DNA from: Rotaria macrura
Taxonomy: Eukaryota > Rotifera > Eurotatoria > Philodinida > Philodinidae
Assembly (NCBI GenBank): GCA_900239685.1
Contig: OENT01000410.1
Location: forward strand, 57,242 to 121,241
DNA: 64,000 bases
Direction of reading: 5' to 3'
Below, in pieces: positions 56,870 to 64,000 of the stretch; the first letter of the stretch is position 1, and each line of letters starts with the position of its first letter. The translations under genes and the position numbers were made by a program. Below the pieces are notes generated by a model that saw nothing but the letters and a program-made list of their open reading frames with translations, was not told the origin of the DNA and did no database searches.

Positions 56870-59597
56870 ACTCGCACGGCTGATTCCTACCTTTTTTATC
56901 CTCTATTTTAAATAAATGGTAATCCATGATATAAGAAGCGAACCTTCTCTTTATTCTATACGGGAAAGGGTTGGCATTGGAAGGATGCGACACAGGTAAC
57001 TGCAGAAAGACACATCGTGCAAACAGCTATCTTATGGAAAATGTATGTGGGTGTCAGAATCTCTGAATGTCTGTTCGCAGTCCAACATATTACTGGTCGA
57101 TATTTCAGGATTTACACAACAACTCTCCAATGCTATGTTTCATTCAATTATTTGTACATAAGAACTAAACTCTTTAGATGTTTATCCCTCGATGTCATAT
57201 ACGTAGCTATTTCAGTTCTTTCAATGGTGAAAAATTTAACAACCGCTCATTTGACTGTTAGTAGAGCACTAATAATTGTGACTTTAATCAGAAAATAAAA
57301 ACGAAAACGACCGAATCATGCAAGATCAATTTGATTCGATTTCTATCAGGCACACAAGTACAGTTAAACTGGGTCAAATGACAAATATTGAATTATTGGT
57401 ATGTGAATATAACTTAGTTATCAAACTTAAAAACGAATCGTGCTACTATTGAGCATTAGTGATAATATGAGTGATCAATTATTAGCAACAGGAAAACAGT
57501 GACCTACTAAATAATTGTTTACTTCTTCCTTCAATCCATAATAGGCTGTAATGAGGGAACAGAAGTGACTTTATTTTATGGCAAGGTCATTTATGAATAT
57601 AGACATCGTCTTATGCATCTAAAATCACATGCATGATTTCATCGAAAGACTCAATAGTCAGTGCAGCTGCTTTGGTTTGGTTATAGTAATATCGATTCTA
57701 GCATTCAAATTTTTCCTTGACGAGGATTTTCTTTTCTTTAATACTTACAAACAAGTAACGTGAATCGAAAATCGATTTACTGGGCCCTAGACTGATAGAA
57801 CTCACACATGCAAATATATGAACAGCCCACTTCGTCAGCTGTTTCCGCCACAGACCCTGAAATTTCCAAAAAAGATGTCTGGATAAGTTCAATCGAGAGA
57901 AGAAATACAGAGGGTGAATAAGTGAAAGTGGGGTACTGATGAGAAGAAAATGAAAACTTTTTTAGACCAATGAATCGAAAAATGCAGCCAAATAAGCGTG
58001 AAATACTGGGGCGAAATAGGGACTGAACCACGATTTTGCTTCTGATAGAGGGGGAGCTCTCAGTCCCCTGACTAGTAACTAGAATACACTGTCAACAGTT
58101 GTCGTTAGCGGGCTTAAATATCTCTCAGAGGGGAAAGAGGTTATGTTTCACCTAACAACTGGATCACACCGTCCAAAAAGTTAGCGATGGAGGCATCAGA
58201 GTTTCTTTTAGGGACTGCGGCTGCCCCCTCGTTTACTTGATCCGTAGAAGTGTCTATTCCACGAGACCACTCGGTGGATCCGCCAATAATACATGCTGCA
58301 CACATGGCCATCTGTGCCCCAAAAATGGTCTTTTCGCCCACAAAAGCTAGTTAGCGTAGCCCAGTCGGGACGAAAATGTGGAACTCACATATCTATAGCT
58401 TCATATACCAATAGAAAAGCTTGTTAGCGCAGCTAGTTTGTAGCTGAAATGTGGAACTCACGTATTCCGCAAAAAGAACACGTTATGGACTAGTAATTCT
58501 TTTTTGTAATAAAGTATGGTATAAACTATACGAGGGGAGAAAAATACAGGTCAAGCCTGATTGCGCTTATTGACGGTGATCAATATAATCAAAGAGGTAT
58601 CAAAAAGCTTTTTCAAAATGTTTTTTAATTGAGCCAGATTCTTATGGTTTATAGAGTACGTATAACTAAACACAATCGTCATTAGTCTAGAGATAGAAAA
58701 TTGACATAATGTTTCAGAAAAAAACAGTTTTCCTTAATGAAAGAAGTAAGTAAAGAAAATTTAGTAGATATGTTCGATATTACAGTTGTTTATTTTATCT
58801 GAATTATTCTGAAAGATCATTATAAAAATGAATATCAACTGAATTCAAATATTTTTTCAAAAAATTGTAATCGACTCGTATAAAAATACAACGAATTGCT
58901 GTATTAAGGACGCAGCATCATGATAAAAATGGCAATAAGCGCATTTTTACATGAACGATATGAAAACACAATATATCAGCAATTCATCGTTTACATACGT
59001 AACACTCGAGACTTCTTAGTGAGGCTAAATTTTACTAATGAAGCATACTCTTATAAACTATCACTACAAACACGATCTTGTCGTCCAATTGTAAATTGAT
59101 TATCTCATTTTAATTTCTCTAGCAATAATCGTGCAAAATTGATAACGTCAAAAATAACTTAGCATACTATAGTTTTTGGTTTAAGATAATCGATCGGCAT
59201 GAAAACAATCTTTTTATTTCTTATTCTTTTCGAATAGAATTTTCATAGTGGCGGTCTATTTTTCAGTAGTGCTTTTTTTTAAATTCGCTATCCTATCATT
59301 CTTTTAATTTTTATTTTTTTTCGCATCATTTTTTTCTTTCAATACGAATTTATAAACATCATTATCATCGGATGAATTACCAAACTCTGTCTGCTATATC
59401 TATGCGTTAAATCTACAACATTGATCAATGATCTATTAGATACGTCGTTGAACTTGAGCACAAAAATCATACATTTTTTGCCATTAAAAGACGATGCGAG
59501 TATTTATATCAAATCATTTTGACTTGCTAGTTTTTTACAGAGTTAGTTTTTTCAAATACTACAAATATATTTTTTGCGCTCGTTGATCTCTGTAATG
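56870..59597. other. Gene-poor interval
   Basis: No gene is recognised. Minus-strand frames at 57777-58031 and 58141-58341 have no family match. The motif TGTGGAACTCACATAT at 58378 and its variant at 58449 belong to the repeat also seen at 59692 and 60811. A G-rich patch starts at the right border. Confidence 0.35.
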
Positions 59598-60075
59598 AGT
59601 GGAGGGGGGAGATGTCTGTAATGGGAGGGGAGAGGGCGTGGGGAGCCGCAAAATCTTCACCTTAAAAATTTTACTCACAATTTTCTTCGAAAATATATGT
59701 GAGTTCCACATAACACAGAAAATGTAATATGAAGAATTGTTTCGCATCATCTTTCTCTGATGGGCGCTCTATTTTTCATTTTCATTGTTGCTATTTACTC
59801 GTTAGTTTCCATCTTTTGTTGTTCATTTTACTTAAAAACATTGGAGGAAGCGGCAAATAATGTTGTGATATATCAAGATAATAGAATGCTGGTTGTTATG
59901 TCTGTAATGGATTCATACGCTGGTTTCCATGGTATTTAATGAGGGGGCATTGGTACCCGCTGTTGAGGGGGGAGGGGTATTTGCCACCCCTCCCCCTTTG
60001 GTGGGGGTTGGCACTGGTACCCCCGAGGGGGGGGGGCGGCGTGTGGAGTCAGTGACTTTGACAGTATTGGGAGGG
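59598..60075. repeat. G-run-rich patches
   Basis: Two patches are rich in runs of three or more G: 59598-59645 (GGAGGGGGGAGATG, GGGAGGGGAGAGGG) and 59940-60075. The second repeats a unit of the type GGYAYTGGTACCC..GAGGGGGG twice and also contains facing C-runs (CCACCCCTCCCCC), allowing both hairpin and G-quadruplex pairing. No coding function. Confidence 0.5.
59663..59712. repeat. Dispersed repeat, copy 1
   Basis: The block TTTTACTCACAATTTTCTTC and the following GAAAATATATGTGAGTTCCA recur almost unchanged at 60787-60829. The core ATATGTGAGTTCCACA also occurs inverted at 58378 and 58449. Confidence 0.55.
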
Positions 60076-60786
60076 GGGAGCAGTTTTTCCAATGGAAATC
60101 TAAAACAAAATGTACACGTACATTTTACTTGTATGAGTAAAATGTACGTTTACACCTTGTTTTTGGCACCAAAGTGTACAAAGCGTTCAGTAACGAATTT
60201 TTTCGATCTAAAAAACAAAATTTATTGCTCTTTTTGAAGTGATGAATATAAATTAAGATTTAGAAAGCAATTAGCAAAGAGATATGAGGATCACCTGTCT
60301 GGAGAAATTTGACTAAGGCTTTCTCAGAGTTTTCGACCAACTGTATTTCTTCATTTCAGTCACAGCGCCGTCACCATCACACTATGTATGTTGTCTATGC
60401 GAATCACATCAATCAGTGTGAAAATGTGATTGAAATGAAGAACAATGTAAATAAAGCTCTCATTGCGACCCCTTTGCGTCCACCTGAAAAGAAACGATAA
60501 GTAGACATACTGTTTCATAATCGGACACAATATTTTTTAAAATTTGAGAAGAAAATGAGTTTGAACAAAAAAAACAATTAAAAGGTCACAGTGTAATATC
60601 TAATACAGTAGGCAAAGTTCTAGAATCAAAGTGTAAATAGTTTTTGCAAAATATACTGTGTACACTTTGGTTTTTAGAGCAAAGTGTAAATCATAATCAG
60701 CAGATGTTCTGTGCATTTTACTTCTGCTTGGTACAAGTGCTATTGGAAATGCTGGTGGGGAGGCCCAAAAACGTCAACTTAAAACT
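60076..60786. other. Intergenic with an AATGTAC fold-back
   Basis: The fold-back at about 60107-60150 pairs AAAATGTACACGTACATTTT with AAAATGTACGTTTACA. No gene is recognised. Confidence 0.35.
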
Positions 60787-60829
60787 TTCACTCACAATTT
60801 TCTTCGAAAATATATGTGAGTTCCACAAA
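60787..60829. repeat. Dispersed repeat, copy 2
   Basis: Nearly identical to 59663-59712, differing at about one base over the 42-bp core. It leads directly into the 21-bp minisatellite. Confidence 0.55.
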
Positions 60830-60834
60830 AGTGC

Positions 60835-60945
60835 TCATTTGTGCCATAAAAATGGTCATTTCGGCCACAGAAATAGTCATTTCGGCCATAGAAATGGTTC
60901 TTTGGGCCACGGAATCGTCACTTGGGGCAGAAAAATGGTTGGTTT
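60835..60945. repeat. 21-bp minisatellite (ATGGTCATTTCGGCCACAGAA)
   Basis: About five diverged units of a 21-bp repeat whose core is GTCATTTCGGCCAYAGAAAT. One related unit lies at 58317 (AAAATGGTCTTTTCGCCCAC). It is readable in one frame as repeated GHFGHRN, a by-product rather than a gene. A GACAGAC-rich run follows at 60958-60985. Confidence 0.6.
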
Positions 60946-60985
60946 TGTGCTTGTTACAGAGAGACAGGCGGACAGACAGACGCAG

Positions 60986-62810
60986 GTGAATTCCCGTTCC
61001 CAGACCCTATCGTTTCAGTATAGGAGACAATCATTATAGATCGTTGCCTCAGCGAACGTAGCTAGATCCAGATTCAAGCATAAGTGACCACTTTTATTAA
61101 CAGCTATTCGCAGACACCATAGAATGACGCTTAATATATAATGATGATGTTTTCTTGCCAGTTTCTCTCAAAAGACTTTTTCTAAATTGAGTGATTCGAA
61201 ATGACAGTTAAATACTTCATTTCTTTTGGTATAACTCTGGCATTGGACTTGACATGCAAAAGTTTCAACAGAAATTTCACTAAGTTTTATTTACAAGTCT
61301 TGTATCACGAAGTAAACATGCATATAGCATTGGCAAGAAAGTTCCTCTCTTTGCCATGTAGATGTATTGGTATCAAACATACTAACAGTGATTCGTTTAT
61401 TTAATTGATTGGGTGTAGATGTGTATATGGAAGCAACGTGTGCCAGAACTAGAATGAAATGCATTTTTACACCGATTAATCTTACTAGTATTACCTCTTG
61501 ATAAGTGAATTTGATGAAGAAGGAAAGTTTTTATCAATAGAAATTGACGTATTTTGTGTAGAGTTTGATAAATATGGCACTGTATAATCAGCTGAGTAGC
61601 ATAGAAATGCGGCATGGCCATGTAGACGGGTAGAAACTTGTGGAACAAAGGGTATGCGCTTGTTTCTGATTATATAATAGAAACGCTAGAAATCACACCT
61701 ACACTCGATGTTTTGTCCATAAAAAGATTGACAGAATCACGACTTGAATCGATCATTCGATGTCAAATAAAAGTGCTGTAACTAAATACTCACTGTATGA
61801 AGAAATAGTTTTTATTTAGTAATTTGATCTTTTTATAGGTACCGAAAACCTCTGAACTCTACGAAGGATTCTTTCCAAAACGATGGTATAGAGGACTGAT
61901 GGCCTGTTATATTAGTCAGTAAATAACAAACCTTTCATCAAGTTTTAACAGATAGCCACAAGAAATATGTTTTTAACTGAAGCAAACAGAATTAAACAAT
62001 GATTTGCACAACATCACTCCTCTAGTGTTGTAAGATTCGTTTAATTCCGTAATATTATTAAGATACGTGTTATAAGAAGCCAATTGACGACAAGCATAGT
62101 TTTTTCACGCCGATGTCTTTCGTGCATCTCAACAATCCATAGAATCTCAGGAAATAGATAGTTTCGTAAATATCTGCCACAGTTCCTTGCATTGAGAAAC
62201 AAAAATTGAGAATATCGAGTACCCAAGTTGATGATAACACTGAAAGAAAAAAAGGTGCGACACAAAACTCTAAAGAGTTCCAATTTTTGCAATGTAATCG
62301 AAATCCTTTGAGGTTTCGTAAAAAGTCTTAATTTTTAGTAGCCGGTAGCAAGTCTTTCGTACTTGGAGTTCTTTACAAATCACAATTCAACGTTGAATGT
62401 AAGTTTCACCGAATGCTATGCTCCACTGCGGAAGTTTTTTTCCACCAGTATTCAATGCTAAAACCTCCCACTCTCTAAACAAGAACCAGGTCCTGTGAAA
62501 ACTGGTAGAAAAGCAAGAGCGAATCGCTGTATCCTATAGCTAAACACATGATATTGCTGGAACTTAGAAGCAATATTTCGACCATAAACTTTCCCAAATT
62601 TTTTCGCCTGATTGGTGCTGCTTCTTGCGGACAGACACACCAACTTACTCGGAACTCACTAGAAAAAATCAGGAAAGTTTGTGGCCTGGAGACTATTCCC
62701 AAGTTCCAGCGACACCATGGCTATTCTTACAGAATACCGCAATTTTCAGGCATGTTTTCTGCTAGTTCCTCCAGGTTCTGATGGGCGAAACGATTGACAT
62801 GGGATGTTTG
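60986..62810. other. No gene seen
   Basis: AT-rich, with short open frames at 61201-61404, 61397-61648, 62041-62292 and 62458-62702 that match no family. Confidence 0.35.
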
Positions 62811-63003
62811 ATCTAAATAGAAAGAGAACATTTCATCCTGCTGTAACTTCTAAAATAAAACTCACGATTCTTCTTTCTTCATCTAACAACTGATCTAAAT
62901 ACAAAATAAAATATTTCATCAGGTTCTAACTATCAAAATTGAACTCACCATTATTATTCGTTCATCTAACAACTGATATAACTAGAAATGGAATATTTCA
63001 TCA
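62811..63003. repeat. 82-bp tandem repeat, about 2.4 units
   Basis: Units start with GATCTAAATA at 62811 and 62892 and a variant GATATAACTAG at 62975. They share ATTTCATC, then AACTCACNATT, then TTCATCTAACAACT. The last unit runs into the GTTACGG-rich element. Confidence 0.6.
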
Positions 63004-63560
63004 AGTAACGGGCGATGTTTCCGTTACGAGTTACCCGATAACGGTATCGGAGCGACGGAATCAACGGCTCCTCCAATTATCAGCAAAGCAGATTTTCACA
63101 AAAAACATGAAACTCTAAAAAGTTTGAGTAAAGCACGTTCGGCTCAGGGAATCGGAATCTGATGCAAGATATTTTATTATTTTCACTTTTACTCCTCTTT
63201 TATAAAAATCTATCTTTGAATGCAGAAACAGGTGCCGGGAGAAACAAAATAAATTCAATGAAACATTTCAAATTTTTGTTGACAACAATGTTTTTATCGA
63301 AAAATATAAACTGAAAATCGTGGAAATAGGAATTTCACAAATCGATTCCTCGAGCTTGCTACACTTTGGTCGAACTTTACAGAATTTCTTAATTTTTCTG
63401 AAACCCTTTTCTGATGCTTATTAGAGTAGTGGTTCAACCCGTTACTCTGTTAGCCAGGAATTCGTAGCGGCCCGATACCGTAAGCACGTGGCTGGTAACG
63501 GAAAAGTTACTAGCTAATTGGAAACGTAATGACTTGGTAATGGTAACTGTATAGCTCTAA
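63004..63560. mobile_element. Probable element with inverted GTTACGG subterminal arrays
   Basis: The segment 63017-63054 (TTTCCGTTACGAG, then ACGGTATCGGAGCG) and the inverse of 63468-63506 (TTTTCCGTTACCAG, then ACGGTATCGGGCCG) are clear inverted copies. Further GTAACGG and GTTACC motifs occur toward both outer sides. No exact ends or target duplication could be fixed. The texture resembles hAT-type subterminal repeats. No transposase. Confidence 0.45.
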
Positions 63561-64000
63561 TTCTACACGAAGCATATTTAGAAAACGTTTTCAATATGAA
63601 ACTCAAAAGGGTTTTTGACTAAACCTCAGGGGTATCAATAATTTCAAAGGTTTCAGGACGAAGCACTTTTATATTTTAAAACTCTATAAAGAATTTATAC
63701 AAAACCTTGGATATTACTAAACCTCTTACAGGCTGCGTATGATCCTACGGACACTTATATAGTATAGTGAATTTGGACGAAACTTCAGAGGTTTCGTGTG
63801 ACACCTTACTTTTTTTCAATGTACGGACTCAATTAACGAGTGTTTACGACCATATACGATGGCGTACACGACCATATTTCAGTGTCGTACATGGCTCAGT
63901 ATTACGATCGTATTACTCCGTGGCGTATACGAAGACATAAAGTCGTTTCCGATACCAAACGGTCTAAGTAATAGATCGTATTTTACCGTAAACGATCGAT
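63561..64000. other. Right edge with CpG-bearing repeats
   Basis: The run 63600-63810 repeats motifs around GGTTTCAGGACGAA and CAGAGGTTTCG. From 63835 on, TTTACGACCATATACG, GTCGTACATGG, CGTATTACTCCG and ACCGTAAACGATCG recur in both orientations, similar in texture to 33180-33425. Probably the start of an element cut by the window edge. Confidence 0.35.

Noticed and set aside
59929-60237. 102-codon plus-strand gene
   Set aside because: Its first half is translated G-run sequence and the rest matches nothing.
60644-61039. Histidine/glycine-rich protein with GHFGHRN repeats
   Set aside because: The repeats are the direct translation of a 21-bp minisatellite.
1-64000. Bacterial contamination or an acquired bacterial operon
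   Set aside because: Spliced genes, animal-type receptors, MITEs and low gene density occur throughout; no operon or bacterial-style gene spacing is seen.

Overview
The window is AT-rich animal nuclear DNA and most resembles a bdelloid rotifer. Four things point there: GT-AG introns of about 50-90 nt in the readable genes; an LDLa/EGF/7TM receptor of a style common in bdelloids; pentapeptide-repeat and NHL-repeat proteins next to each other; and many decayed, mostly non-autonomous DNA transposons. It is not bacterial: there are no operons, and several genes need splicing. The species cannot be named from the sequence.

Genes are sparse. Readable genes are a nicotianamine-synthase-like protein (1726-2691, minus), a two-exon HINT-type HIT protein (10818-11365, minus), a four-exon GT17 glycosyltransferase (16645-18932, plus), a FLYWCH zinc-finger fragment (19246-19695, minus), two unassigned proteins (23071-23535 and 33732-34217, minus) and a single-exon MPPED-type metallophosphoesterase (48808-49584, minus). 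Broken genes are an LDLa/EGF/7TM receptor (40342-44691, minus), a pentapeptide-repeat membrane protein (51852-53882, plus) and a six-blade NHL protein split by a 1.56-kb insertion (54358-56869, plus).

The mobile-element record is rich and several elements can be bounded to the base. There are two hAT-like families with 8-bp target duplications (CAAGGGGGAAAC ends at 8341 and 15811; TAGGTATGCACC ends at 26269 and 40734). A third hAT element (49976-50832) carries a remnant of the transposase dimerisation domain. There are two TTAA-flanked piggyBac-like MITEs (12036, 39864), a 2.9-kb decayed pogo-like element (36570-39493), a TA-flanked MITE (335-532), a LINE-type reverse transcriptase relic (about 45274-46300), a probable solo LTR (26782-27057) and a CpG-rich element with TG target duplication inside the NHL gene (55225-56786).

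The remaining intergenic DNA holds degenerate tandem arrays (25.5, 30.3-32.8, 60.8 and 62.8 kb), large fold-backs (47.2 kb) and a scattered set of short GT-rich/CA-rich fold-backs that resemble TGTGGG-type bdelloid telomere repeats. No operon-like grouping links the genes. The strongest biological points are a nicotianamine synthase homologue in an animal and the very readable insertion and template-switch lesions in the 51.8-56.9 kb region.
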